In this document: positions 23,820-32,082 of the stretch, piece by piece | How positions within the stretch are numbered: position 1 is the first letter of the stretch | How the letters are laid out: each line of letters begins with the position of its first letter | Assembly: GCA_963729935.1 (NCBI GenBank) | Contig: CAVSPW010000006.1 | Location: 1 to 35,101 of the forward strand | DNA length: 35,101 nt | From: CAIKMD01 sp963729935 | GTDB lineage: Bacteria; Pseudomonadota; Alphaproteobacteria; ATCC43930; CGMCC-115725 | Reading direction: 5' to 3' | Translations under genes and position numbers: made by a program | Notes under the pieces: generated by a model | What the model was told of the DNA's origin: nothing | The model's database searches: none | The model's input: the letters and a program-made list of their open reading frames with translations, nothing else

Positions 23820-24704
23820 ATGGCTCGCAAAGTGATGATCGCCTGCGCCTTGACCGGCGCGGCGGATACGCCCGGCAAGAACCCGGCCGTGCCGGTGACG
23901 CCGAAGCAGATCGCCGAATCAGGGATCGAGGCGGCCAAGGCGGGCGCGGCCATCGTCCACATCCATGTCCGCGATCCGAAGACAACCGGTCCGAGCATGG
24001 AGATCGCGCATTACAAGGAAGTGGTGGACCGCATCCGCGACAGCGGCGTCGACGTCGTCATCAACCTGACGACGGGCGCCGGTGCGCGCTTCGTACCCGG
24101 CAGCAACGATCCGATGGTGCCGGACCCGAAATCGACCTTGCGGACGGCGGCGGAGCGCGTGCGCCATGTCGTCGAGCTGAAGCCCGAGATCTGCAGCATC
24201 GACATGGGCAGCATCAACATGGGCAACTATGTCTTCGTGAACACCGTGCCGCAGATCGAGGAAATTGCGATCGCTATCCGCGAATGCGGTGTCACCCCGG
24301 AAATCGAGGTATTCGAGCCGGGCCATATTGTGCTGTCCAATCGGCTGATCAAGACCGGGCATTTCAAGAGCCCGCCCTTGTTCCAGATTTGCCTGGGTGT
24401 AACCTGGGGAACGCCGGCAACGCCCGAATCGATGAAATTCATGCGCGATCTGCTGCCGGCCGATGCGACTTGGTTCACCTTCGGCTGCGCGGCACAGCAA
24501 TTCCCGATGGTGGCGCAAGCCATGCTCTATGGCGGGCATGTGCGCGTGGGGCTCGAGGACAATCTCTATCTCTCGCGCGGCAAGCTTGCGCCCTCGAACG
24601 CCGCCTTGGTCGAGAAAGCGGTCACCATCATCGATGCGATGGGCGAAGAGCTCGCAACCGCCGCCGAAACGCGCGCGATGCTGGGCCTGCGCAAAGCCGC
24701 GTAG
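23820..24704 (+). CDS. Beta-keto acid cleavage enzyme (BKACE / Kce family)
   Basis: A 294-residue TIM-barrel zinc enzyme; GGAGGAAGAG lies directly upstream of the ATG. BKACE marks: 'KVMIACALTGA' start, zinc ligands His47-x-His49 (VHIHVRDP), 'INLTTGAG', 'CLGVTWGTPATPESM', and Glu246 in VRVGLEDNLY. The founding member Kce splits 3-keto-5-aminohexanoate with acetyl-CoA; relatives accept many beta-keto acids and yield acetoacetate plus a CoA thioester. Here it would be the last enzyme of the CoxL-UbiD operon and would feed products into central metabolism. The exact substrate depends on pocket residues that cannot be assigned by eye. Confidence 0.93.
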   Translation: MARKVMIACALTGAADTPGKNPAVPVTPKQIAESGIEAAKAGAAIVHIHVRDPKTTGPSMEIAHYKEVVDRIRDSGVDVVINLTTGAGARFVPGSNDPMVPDPKSTLRTAAERVRHVVELKPEICSIDMGSINMGNYVFVNTVPQIEEIAIAIRECGVTPEIEVFEPGHIVLSNRLIKTGHFKSPPLFQICLGVTWGTPATPESMKFMRDLLPADATWFTFGCAAQQFPMVAQAMLYGGHVRVGLEDNLYLSRGKLAPSNAALVEKAVTIIDAMGEELATAAETRAMLGLRKAA

Positions 24705-24711
24705 CATTGCC

Positions 24712-24788
24712 TCGTCATTGCGAGAAGCGTGGCGACGACGCAATCCAGGGCCCGCCCTTAGATTGCTTTGCGTCGCTCGCAATGACGA
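24712..24788. repeat. Palindromic intergenic repeat ('TCATTGCGAG' type)
   Basis: A 77-base imperfect palindrome with perfect 13-base outer arms, TCGTCATTGCGAG (24712-24724) and CTCGCAATGACGA (24776-24788). Inside are the related halves GCGACGACGCAATCCAG and AGATTGCTTTGCGTCGC. This motif set is typical of a short dispersed repeat found between genes in many Bradyrhizobium-like genomes, with no coding capacity. It fills nearly all the gap between two convergent genes, so it may also act as a transcriptional stop. Confidence 0.82.
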
Positions 24789-24797
24789 CAGGTCTTC

Positions 24798-26105
24798 CTA
24801 GCCCTTGAACAGTTTTTCGAAACCGGCCCAGACCGCATCGTAATCGCGCTGCAAGGCTTGCGTCTCGAGCGCGAATCGCGTCGGGCGCAGCGCGAACCGC
24901 GTCTCGAACATGAAGGCGAGACCCAGATCCCAATAGACCGGCTTCAATTCCGCGCTCGAGGCCGCGTCGAAGCTTCCCCGGTCAGGCCCGTGGCCGCTCA
25001 TGCCATTGTGCAGGCTGCCGCCGCCGGGCATGAAGCCCGAGGCCTTGGCGTCATAGGCGCCGCTGATGAGGCCCATATATTCGCTCATCACGTTGCGATG
25101 GAACCAGGGCACGCGGAAGCTGTGCTCGGCCACCATCCAGCGCGGCGGAAAGATCACGAAATCGAGATTGGCGGTGCCGGGAAACTCGGATGGCGATGTC
25201 AGCACGGTAAAGATCGACGGGTCGATGTGATCGAAACTCACCGTGTTGATCGTGTTGAAGCGCGCAAGATCGTATTTATAGGGCGCGTAATTGCCGTGCC
25301 AGGCGACGACGTCGAAAGGACTGTGACCGTATTCGGCGGCCCAAAGACGGCCTTCGAATTTCTGCACCACCTGGACCGGCGTATCGCGTTCTTCGAACCA
25401 GGCGATCGGTGTCTCGAAATCGCGTGCCTGGGCAAGCCCATTGGCGCCGATCGGGCCCAATTCCGGTAAACGCAGGAGCGCGCCGTAATTCTCGGCGAGA
25501 TAGCCGCGTGCGGTCGATTCTAAAAGCTCGACGCGAAACTTCACGCCGCGCGGCACGACGGCGATCTCGCCCGGCGCCGCTTCGATGATGCCGAGCTCGG
25601 TGACGAGCCGAAGCGCACCCGCCTGCGGCACGACGAGCAACTCGCCATCGGCATCCACGAAAGCGCGGTTTGCGTCCATCGAACGACTGGCGAAATAGTG
25701 ATGGATGCCAAGGCCGGTGCGCAGGCTCACATCGCCATTGCCGCAAATCGTGACGAGACCGTCGACGAAATCCCGCGGCTCCGCCGGCATCGGCAGCGGG
25801 TCCCAGCGCAGGCGGTTGGGCGATGCCTCGGTTTCATTGAAAGGCGTACTGCGCAAGAACCCGTCCGACACGCGCCGGAAGGGCGGATGCATGGCCGCCG
25901 GCCGGATGCGATAGAGCCAGGAGCGCTGGTTCTCGCTGCGCTGCGCGGTGAACGGCGTGCCGCTCAATTGCTCGGCATAGAGTCCTAGCGGCGCGCGCTG
26001 CGGCGAGTTCTGCCCTTGCGGCAGCGCGCCTTTCAGCGCCTCGGTCGCGAAGTGATTGCCGAAGCCCGAAAGATAGGCGAGCTTGCGGTCGGGGTTCCGA
26101 TCCAT
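24798..26105 (-). CDS. hmgA: Homogentisate 1,2-dioxygenase
   Basis: A 435-residue protein; the ATG at 26105 has GGAG seven bases upstream and is two bases from the amidase stop. The Fe(II) ligands His336, Glu342 (HRNVMSEYMG) and His372 (HNGMSGHGPD) match the positions in known homogentisate dioxygenases almost residue for residue. The N-terminal 'LSGFGNHFATEALKGALPQGQNSP' is diagnostic. It opens the ring of homogentisate to maleylacetoacetate in tyrosine and phenylalanine breakdown. The next enzymes, maleylacetoacetate isomerase and fumarylacetoacetase, are not in the window. It is the last gene of a tightly spaced operon that begins with tsaD. Confidence 0.97.
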   Translation of the reverse strand: MDRNPDRKLAYLSGFGNHFATEALKGALPQGQNSPQRAPLGLYAEQLSGTPFTAQRSENQRSWLYRIRPAAMHPPFRRVSDGFLRSTPFNETEASPNRLRWDPLPMPAEPRDFVDGLVTICGNGDVSLRTGLGIHHYFASRSMDANRAFVDADGELLVVPQAGALRLVTELGIIEAAPGEIAVVPRGVKFRVELLESTARGYLAENYGALLRLPELGPIGANGLAQARDFETPIAWFEERDTPVQVVQKFEGRLWAAEYGHSPFDVVAWHGNYAPYKYDLARFNTINTVSFDHIDPSIFTVLTSPSEFPGTANLDFVIFPPRWMVAEHSFRVPWFHRNVMSEYMGLISGAYDAKASGFMPGGGSLHNGMSGHGPDRGSFDAASSAELKPVYWDLGLAFMFETRFALRPTRFALETQALQRDYDAVWAGFEKLFKG

Positions 26106-26107
26106 GG

Positions 26108-27517
26108 TCAAGCTCCGCAAAGCGGCGGCGTGCCCAAACGGTCGCGCGACGTGCCGAGCACCCGCTCCGCCGCGCAGGCAATGGCGATCAAGCGTTCATC
26201 GTCGCCGCCCTTGGCGATGAGCTGTAAGCCGACCGGCAGGCCGAGCCGGTCGAGGCCGACGGGCAAAGTCGCTGCGCACAGGCTCAGCGAGTTGACCGGC
26301 ACCAGATTGTGCACGATGCCGCGATTGCGCAGCCAGAATTTCTCCGGCGTCGGCGGTTCGGTCATGATGTCGGGGCTCAGCATCACGGTCGGCGTGGCGA
26401 TGACGTCGACCGAATCGAAACGCGGCGCGGCTGATTTCGCCGCTTCGGCCAAGCGCATGAGCCGGTTGATATAGACCGGCGCGGGCAGGCTCGCGGCGTT
26501 GGCCACGGGCGGCGCGTTGACCGGATCGATGGTCGCGATCCAATCGGGCAGTTCGCGGTCGAGAAAGGCGCGCAGCTCGATCGCCGAGAGCCCGCCCTCG
26601 CAGAAGACGGCGTAAGCCTCGCGCGCCTCGGGCAGCGCTTGCTCACGTAGCAACGCACCGGCGCGGCCAAGCTCGTCGAGCGCGCCTCTCACCACTTCGC
26701 CGATGCCGTTCTCGCATTCCTCCCAGAACCAGGAATCGCCAACGCCGATGCGCAGTCCGGCGATGTCGCGGCCTGCGATGCGGCGCAAAAATGCAAACCC
26801 GTCTCTGAGCCGCGCATCGAGCGCGGCGAAGCCGAAGGCCGCGTCTTCCATGCGCCGCGCCAGCAGGCCGGGCGTGTCGAAGCTGTGGCTCAAGGGCACG
26901 ATGCCCTCGGCCGACCAGCGGCTCGCGGTGAGCTTCAGCCCGGCATTGCCGGTCATCGAAGCGGGCAGGCGCACCGAGGCGGCGGTATCGGTGCCGAAAG
27001 CGAGCAGCGCCGAGCCTTCGCAGAGCGAGACGCCGGCGCCGCTCGACGAGCCGCCGGGCGAGCGATGCGCCTTCGCATCCCACGGGTTGCGCGGCGCGCC
27101 GTAATGCGAATTGTGGCCGGTGCCGCCGAAGGCGAATTCGACCATATGGGTCTTGCCCATGACGACCGCCAATTGCCGCCGCAGGCTCGCGACCACGGGA
27201 CCATCGACCTCGAATTTCGCCGGCAGGCGCTTGGGCGAGCCGGCGAAGGTCGGGAAGCCGGAATGGGCGAACAGATCCTTGATCGAGGCCGGAATCCCTT
27301 GGAGCGAGCCCGCGCGCGACCCGGCGGCAAAGGCCGCATCGGCGGCATCGGCGCAAGCGCGCGCGTGCTCGGGAGCCCATTGCGAATAGGCCATGAGCGT
27401 TTCGCCGAAGCGCGCGTGGTTGCCGATCGCTTCTTCGGCGAGCGCGCGGGCCTTGAGCTTGCCCTCGCCGAGGGCGGTGGCGATCGCGGAGAGCGGTTGG
27501 GAAAGGGCGTCACTCAT
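26108..27517 (-). CDS. Amidase (amidase-signature family)
   Basis: A 469-residue hydrolase with the Ser-cisSer-Lys triad: Lys80 (GIPASIKDLF), Ser157 (SPGGSSSGAGV) and Ser181 (GTDTAASVRLP). The 24-residue gap between the two serines matches the family. The nucleophile motif reads AASVR, where GGSIR is commonest, a mild change. Such enzymes release ammonia or amines from carboxamides, ureas or carbamates. It is not GatA: there is no gatB/gatC, and the sequence is closer to general catabolic amidases. It starts one base before the stop of the amidotransferase gene and ends two bases before hmgA, so translation is probably coupled. Confidence 0.9.
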   Translation of the reverse strand: MSDALSQPLSAIATALGEGKLKARALAEEAIGNHARFGETLMAYSQWAPEHARACADAADAAFAAGSRAGSLQGIPASIKDLFAHSGFPTFAGSPKRLPAKFEVDGPVVASLRRQLAVVMGKTHMVEFAFGGTGHNSHYGAPRNPWDAKAHRSPGGSSSGAGVSLCEGSALLAFGTDTAASVRLPASMTGNAGLKLTASRWSAEGIVPLSHSFDTPGLLARRMEDAAFGFAALDARLRDGFAFLRRIAGRDIAGLRIGVGDSWFWEECENGIGEVVRGALDELGRAGALLREQALPEAREAYAVFCEGGLSAIELRAFLDRELPDWIATIDPVNAPPVANAASLPAPVYINRLMRLAEAAKSAAPRFDSVDVIATPTVMLSPDIMTEPPTPEKFWLRNRGIVHNLVPVNSLSLCAATLPVGLDRLGLPVGLQLIAKGGDDERLIAIACAAERVLGTSRDRLGTPPLCGA

Positions 27518-27518
27518 C

Positions 27519-28229
27519 TCAAGCTCCCGGCAGTTTCATTCCATCGAGGAAGGCATGGAGCGCGGACTGCGCGGCGGGCGCCAGGCGCGGCGCTTCGCGG
27601 GCCGCGTCCGCGCGCAATGTCGCAAGGCTTACCGCCGGAGTGCTCGCAATTTCGAGCGCATGGCCGACATACCAACGCTCGAGCCCCGGCGCGCTTGCCT
27701 CGATGTGGAATTGGAGCCCGAGGGCATGACGGCCAAAGGCATAGGCTTGGTGCGGCGTGCTTTCGGTCGCCGCGAGATGGGTGGCGCCGGCCGGCAGATC
27801 AAAGGTGTCGCCATGCCAATGCAGCACCTTCATATCGTCGGCAATGAAGCGCAGCGGCGAGCGGCGGCCGGCTGCGGTCAGATCGAGCGCGGCCCAGCCG
27901 AGTTCCTTCTTGCCGGGATAGACGCGCGCGCCAAGGGCCCGTGCCATCAATTGTGCGCCCAGGCAAATGCCGAGCACAGGCCGATCTTGCCCGAGCCGCT
28001 TTTCGATGAGCGCGATCTCGGCGCCGAGAAATGGATAAAACGCATCCTCGTAAGCCCCGATCGGTCCGCCCAGCACGACCAGAAGATCGGCCTCGGCAAG
28101 GTCGGGCGTGGTCAGATCGTCGACGGGCGCGTCGCGATAGGCAATCCGATAGCCGCGCGCGGCGAGCGGCGCGGCAAAGGAGTCGAGGTCTTCGAAGGGG
28201 ACATGCCGGATCGCGACGAGATTCGGCAT
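27519..28229 (-). CDS. Class I glutamine amidotransferase domain protein
   Basis: A 236-residue stand-alone glutaminase-fold protein. The nucleophile elbow LGICLGAQL places Cys89; the partner residues are His175 and Glu177 (GLQFHIEAS). 'LLVVLGGPIGAYE' forms the oxyanion region. It resembles GMP-synthase-like amidotransferases of unknown acceptor, including gamma-glutamyl-compound hydrolases. It has no synthetase partner here. The ATG at 28229 follows the gpsA stop by four bases; no good ribosome binding site is seen, which fits coupling. Together with the amidase downstream it could handle amide nitrogen, but that is only an inference. Confidence 0.87.
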   Translation of the reverse strand: MPNLVAIRHVPFEDLDSFAAPLAARGYRIAYRDAPVDDLTTPDLAEADLLVVLGGPIGAYEDAFYPFLGAEIALIEKRLGQDRPVLGICLGAQLMARALGARVYPGKKELGWAALDLTAAGRRSPLRFIADDMKVLHWHGDTFDLPAGATHLAATESTPHQAYAFGRHALGLQFHIEASAPGLERWYVGHALEIASTPAVSLATLRADAAREAPRLAPAAQSALHAFLDGMKLPGA

Positions 28230-28233
28230 GGGA

Positions 28234-29232
28234 TCAGCCGTTCGGTGCTTCTGGTTTGAACGGCCGCGCCAGCAAACCCTCGATGACTTCGTCGATCTTG
28301 GCGCCGCGATGGAGGATCGCGTCGATCGCAAAGACGATCGGCATCTCGACATCGAGCTTTCGCGCCAAGGTCGCAGCGGCGGCGGCCGAACTCACACCCT
28401 CGGCGACCGAGCGCCGTGCGGCGAGGAACCGGGCGAGATCTTCGCCCTTGCCCAACGCCACGCCCAGCGTGTGATTGCGCGACTGCGTGCTGGAACAGGT
28501 CAGCGTCAAGTCACCGAGGCCCGACAAACCCATCAAAGTCTCCGCCTTGCCGCCCTTGGCGAGCGCGAGGCGCACCATCTCGGCCAGCCCGCGGGTGATG
28601 AGTGCGGCGCGCGCATTGTCGCCCAAACCGCGCCCCATGACGATGCCGCAGGCGATCGCGAGCACGTTCTTGACCGCGCCGCCGATCTGCGCCCCCGTGA
28701 CGTCGTCCGACAGGTACGGGCGGAATTGGCGCGTTCCCATAGCGCCGATGAGGCGCTGGCCCAATTCGGCGTCCGCTGCCGCGAGGGTCACGGCGGTGGG
28801 GAGGCCGCGCGCCACTTCGGCGGCGAAGGTCGGCCCCGAGAGTATCGCGAGCGCGGCCCGGGGCAGGATCGAGGCAACGACCTCGCTCATCAAGGCGCCG
28901 CTGGCTTCCTCGATGCCTTTGGTGCAAACGACGATCGGGCCCGACGCCTGCCAACGCGGCGCCAGCGCGGCGCAGATCGTGCGCAGATGCTGTGCCGGCG
29001 GCGCCAGCAGCAAGACATCGGCGCGAAGCGCGTCCGGGAGTTCGGTAGTGGCGACGATCCCGCGATCGAGCGCGATCCCAGGCAGGAAGAGTTGGTTCAC
29101 ATGATCGCGGTTGATCGCGTCGACGGTTTCGCGCTCATGCGCCCAAAGGACGACATCGCGTCCGGCGCGGCGCAACACTTGCGCCAGCGCGGTGCCCCAC
29201 GCCCCGCCGCCGATGATGCCAAAATGCTGCAT
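28234..29232 (-). CDS. gpsA: Glycerol-3-phosphate dehydrogenase [NAD(P)+]
   Basis: A 332-residue protein starting MQHFGIIGGGAWGTALAQVL, whose GGGAWG loop binds NAD(P). Further marks are 'CTKGIEEASGALMSEV', 'AILSGPTFAAEVARGLPTAVTLA', 'VKNVLAIACGIVMG' and 'GLSGLGDLTLTCSS'. It reduces dihydroxyacetone phosphate to glycerol-3-phosphate for membrane lipid synthesis in the cytoplasm. AGGA lies just before the ATG, four bases after tsaD. The tsaD-gpsA order is common in alphaproteobacteria. The length is normal and no lesion is seen. Confidence 0.97.
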   Translation of the reverse strand: MQHFGIIGGGAWGTALAQVLRRAGRDVVLWAHERETVDAINRDHVNQLFLPGIALDRGIVATTELPDALRADVLLLAPPAQHLRTICAALAPRWQASGPIVVCTKGIEEASGALMSEVVASILPRAALAILSGPTFAAEVARGLPTAVTLAAADAELGQRLIGAMGTRQFRPYLSDDVTGAQIGGAVKNVLAIACGIVMGRGLGDNARAALITRGLAEMVRLALAKGGKAETLMGLSGLGDLTLTCSSTQSRNHTLGVALGKGEDLARFLAARRSVAEGVSSAAAAATLARKLDVEMPIVFAIDAILHRGAKIDEVIEGLLARPFKPEAPNG

Positions 29233-29236
29233 CGTC

Positions 29237-30301
29237 CTAAGCTTTCACGCCGGCGCCGCGACGGCTTGCCGCTTCCGGGTCGAGCGGCCAGCGCGGGCGC
29301 GGCGCAAAATCGAGCGCATCGACGAGCCCGAGTTTCAGGCGCTCGATTCCGGCCCAGCCGATCATCGCGCCATTATCGGTGCACAGCCAGGCCGGGGGCG
29401 CGACGAAATCCAGCCCGGTCTTGGCGGCGAGGTTCTCAAGCCGCCCGCGCAGGCACGCATTGGCGGCGACGCCGCCCGCGACCACGAGGGTTTGGCCCTC
29501 GCAGTGACGGTCTTTGAAAATCTCGATCGCGTGCCGCGTGCGCTCGACCAGGCTTTCGATGATCGCCGTTTGAAGGCTTGCCGCGAAGTCGGCCGCGTCC
29601 TCGGCGGTCAGCGCCCCGGTGCCCGCGTGTCGCGTCGCGGCAAGACGCAACGCGGTCTTCAGGCCCGAGAAGGAGAAATCGCATCCCACTCGCCCCGCCA
29701 TCGGCCGCGGCAAAGGAAATCGCGCCGGATCGCCCTTGGCCGCGGCGCGCTCGATCGCGGGCCCGCCGGGATAGCCGAGTCCCAAAAGCTTTGCGCCCTT
29801 GTCGAAGGCCTCGCCGGCGGCGTCGTCGATCGTGGTGCCGAGCCGGCGATAGCGCCCGACGCCCTCGACGATGAGAAGTTGGCAATGGCCGCCCGAAACG
29901 AGGAGCAGGAGATAGGGAAAAGCGACGGGCGCAATGAGGCGAGCGCTCAAGGCGTGGCCTTCAAGATGATTGACCGCGATGAAAGGCAGGCCGCGCGCGA
30001 GCGCGATGGCTTTGGCCTCCATCACGCCGACGATGACGCCGCCGATGAGGCCCGGGCCGCCGGTTGCCGCCACGCCCGCGAGATCGGCGAAATCCGTCTT
30101 GGCTTCGGCCAAGGCCTGAGTGATCACGGGGTCGAGATGATCGAGATGCGCGCGCGCCGCGATTTCGGGCACGATGCCGCCATAGGGCCGGTGCTCGGCG
30201 ATTTGCGAGAAGACGACGTTGCTGCGAATGAAGGGCGGCTCGTCGCTCACCACGGCGGCGGCAGTCTCATCGCAGCTCGTCTCGATGCCCAGCACTTTCA
30301 T
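29237..30301 (-). CDS. tsaD: tRNA threonylcarbamoyladenosine (t6A37) transferase
   Basis: A 354-residue protein beginning MKVLGIETSCDETAAAVV. The metal-binding His112 and His116 occur in NHLEGH, and 'LLVSGGHCQLL', 'GYPGGPAIERAA', 'CDFSFSGLKTA', 'VVAGGVAANACLR' and 'CTDNGAMIGWAG' complete the family signature. With TsaB, TsaC and TsaE it adds the threonylcarbamoyl group to A37 of ANN-reading tRNAs, which include the tRNA-Thr at 34533. It heads a five-gene minus-strand operon. The start at 30301 was chosen by family N terminus; a longer in-frame start at 30337 adds 12 unrelated residues. Confidence 0.98.
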   Translation of the reverse strand: MKVLGIETSCDETAAAVVSDEPPFIRSNVVFSQIAEHRPYGGIVPEIAARAHLDHLDPVITQALAEAKTDFADLAGVAATGGPGLIGGVIVGVMEAKAIALARGLPFIAVNHLEGHALSARLIAPVAFPYLLLLVSGGHCQLLIVEGVGRYRRLGTTIDDAAGEAFDKGAKLLGLGYPGGPAIERAAAKGDPARFPLPRPMAGRVGCDFSFSGLKTALRLAATRHAGTGALTAEDAADFAASLQTAIIESLVERTRHAIEIFKDRHCEGQTLVVAGGVAANACLRGRLENLAAKTGLDFVAPPAWLCTDNGAMIGWAGIERLKLGLVDALDFAPRPRWPLDPEAASRRGAGVKA

Positions 30302-30406
30302 GCCGTAAAGCCTAGCCGGAGGGTGTTGAGCGGGCAATGCCCAGGAGCCTTATCGCGCATCTCCGCGCCTCTTCCTTTCCCCGGCGCCAGAGCCTAAGAG
30401 AAAGGC
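30302..30406. promoter_or_regulatory. Divergent promoter region between tsaD and hemC
   Basis: These 105 bases separate two divergent housekeeping operons and must contain both promoters. AGAAAGG just before 30407 serves as the hemC ribosome binding site. No convincing -35/-10 pairs, operator or riboswitch could be defined by eye. Confidence 0.5.
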
Positions 30407-31351
30407 ATGACCTCGCCCCTCCTGCGCATCGGCACACGCGGCAGCAAGCTTGCGCTCCGGCAGGCGGTGGAGCTGTGCGAAAGACTCGGCAAAGCGCACC
30501 CTGAGCTCGCAATCCCGGGCGCGCTCGAGACCGTCGTGATCCGCACCAGCGGCGACCGCATCACCGACCGGCCGCTTGCCGTGATCGGGGGCAAAGGCCT
30601 TTTCACCAAGGAGCTCGAAGAGGCCCTCGCCAGCCGGCGGATCGATTTGGCGGTGCATTCCTTGAAGGACGTGCCGACGCTTTTCCCCGACGGGCTGGCG
30701 CTGACCTGCTACTTGCCGCGCGAGGACGCCCGCGACGCCCTGATTGCGCCCGATGCCAGGGCGCTCGCGGATCTGCCGGCGGGCGCATCAATCGGAACCT
30801 CCTCCTTGCGCCGCCAGGCACAGCTCCTTCACCTGCGGCCCGACCTCACGATCGTGCCGTTGCGCGGCAATGTGGATACGCGTCTTGCCAAGATCGCTTC
30901 CGGTACCGCCGCCGCCACCGTTCTGGCGCTCGCCGGGCTGAAGCGGCTCGGGCGCGAAAGCGAGGTCAGCGCGATCTTGCCGCCCGAATCGATGCTGCCC
31001 GCACCGGCCCAAGGCGTGATCGCAGTCGAGATTCGTGCGGAGGACGAACGCACGCGTGCCTGGCTTGCGGCGATCGATCATCGGCCGACGGCGCTCTGCG
31101 CGATTGCCGAGCGCGCGCTGCTCGAAACCCTCAATGGTTCCTGCCGCACACCCATCGCGGCGCTGGCCGCGCTCGAGGGCGATCGGATCGCGCTCGATGC
31201 GCTCGTCGTGTCGCCGGATGGGCGGGTCTGTCATCGCCTCAGCCGCTCGGCCAACGCGAGCCGGGCGCGCGAGCTGGGCCACGAAACCGGCGAAGCGTTG
31301 CGCGCGTTGGCCGGGCCGCGCTTTTTCGATTTCGTGACTACGCCGGCATGA
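30407..31351 (+). CDS. hemC: Hydroxymethylbilane synthase (porphobilinogen deaminase)
   Basis: A 314-residue cytoplasmic enzyme joining four porphobilinogens into hydroxymethylbilane for heme, siroheme and cobalamin. Recognised by 'LRIGTRGSKLALRQA', 'KGLFTKELEEAL', 'DLAVHSLKDVP', 'GTSSLRRQAQL', 'LRGNVDTRLAKI' and the dipyrromethane-cofactor Cys246 in LNGSCRTPIAALA. It overlaps hemD by four bases (ATGA), showing coupled translation, as is usual for this pair. Confidence 0.98.
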   Translation: MTSPLLRIGTRGSKLALRQAVELCERLGKAHPELAIPGALETVVIRTSGDRITDRPLAVIGGKGLFTKELEEALASRRIDLAVHSLKDVPTLFPDGLALTCYLPREDARDALIAPDARALADLPAGASIGTSSLRRQAQLLHLRPDLTIVPLRGNVDTRLAKIASGTAAATVLALAGLKRLGRESEVSAILPPESMLPAPAQGVIAVEIRAEDERTRAWLAAIDHRPTALCAIAERALLETLNGSCRTPIAALAALEGDRIALDALVVSPDGRVCHRLSRSANASRARELGHETGEALRALAGPRFFDFVTTPA

Positions 31352-32082
31352 AGGTGCTGATCACCCGAGCCGAGCGCGAGGCCGCGGGCCTCGCCGATAC
31401 GCTTGCCGCGTGCGGCATCGAAGCGCTGATCGAGCCCTTGATGACAATCCGGTTTCGGCCCGAGAGCGCGCGGGTGCTGGCGCCGCTCCTGGCCGGCGTC
31501 CAGGCAATATTGGTCACCTCGGCGAATGGCGCGCGCGCTTTTGCTGGCGCCACGGCACGGCGCGATTTCAAAGTCTTCGCCGTGGGCGAGGCGACCGCGA
31601 CGGCCGCGCGCGAAGCCGGGTTCGCGCAGGTCGAGAGCGCCGGCGGCAATGTCGAGGATCTGGCGGCGCGGGTCATCGCCTCGTTGCGGCCGGGCGGTGG
31701 CGCGCTCGTTCACGCGGCCGGAAGCGTGACGGCGGGGGATCTGGCGGGCATGCTCGGCGCTGCGGGCTTCACCTTGCGCCGCGCCGTGCTTTACGATGCG
31801 GCCCCGGCCGCGGCCTTGAGCGCGCCGGCGCGTGCGGCGCTTGCGCGGGGAGAATTTTCGGCCGCGCTCTTCTTCTCGCCCCGGAATGCGGCGACCTTCG
31901 TTCGGCTGGCGGCTGGCATCGAAAGCCATTGCGCATCGATCGTCGCGGTGGCATTGAGTCCCGCGGTAGCGACGGCGCTGGCGCCTCTGCCCTGGCGCCG
32001 CGTTGCGGTGGCCTCCTCGCCCGATCAGCCGGCGCTCCTGCGCGCGCTCGAACGGAGTCTCGAAACGGAAAGATCGGCATGA
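31348..32082 (+). CDS. hemD: Uroporphyrinogen-III synthase
   Basis: A 244-residue protein closing hydroxymethylbilane into uroporphyrinogen III with inversion of ring D. The family is poorly conserved; recognition rests on 'MKVLITRAEREAAGLADTLAACGIEALIEPLMTI', 'ILVTSANGARAF', 'VFAVGEATATAAREAGF', 'LVHAAGSVTAGDLAG', 'ALFFSPRNAATFVRL' and its place directly after hemC with an ATGA overlap. Another ATGA overlap links it to the next gene. Confidence 0.93.
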   Translation: MKVLITRAEREAAGLADTLAACGIEALIEPLMTIRFRPESARVLAPLLAGVQAILVTSANGARAFAGATARRDFKVFAVGEATATAAREAGFAQVESAGGNVEDLAARVIASLRPGGGALVHAAGSVTAGDLAGMLGAAGFTLRRAVLYDAAPAAALSAPARAALARGEFSAALFFSPRNAATFVRLAAGIESHCASIVAVALSPAVATALAPLPWRRVAVASSPDQPALLRALERSLETERSA

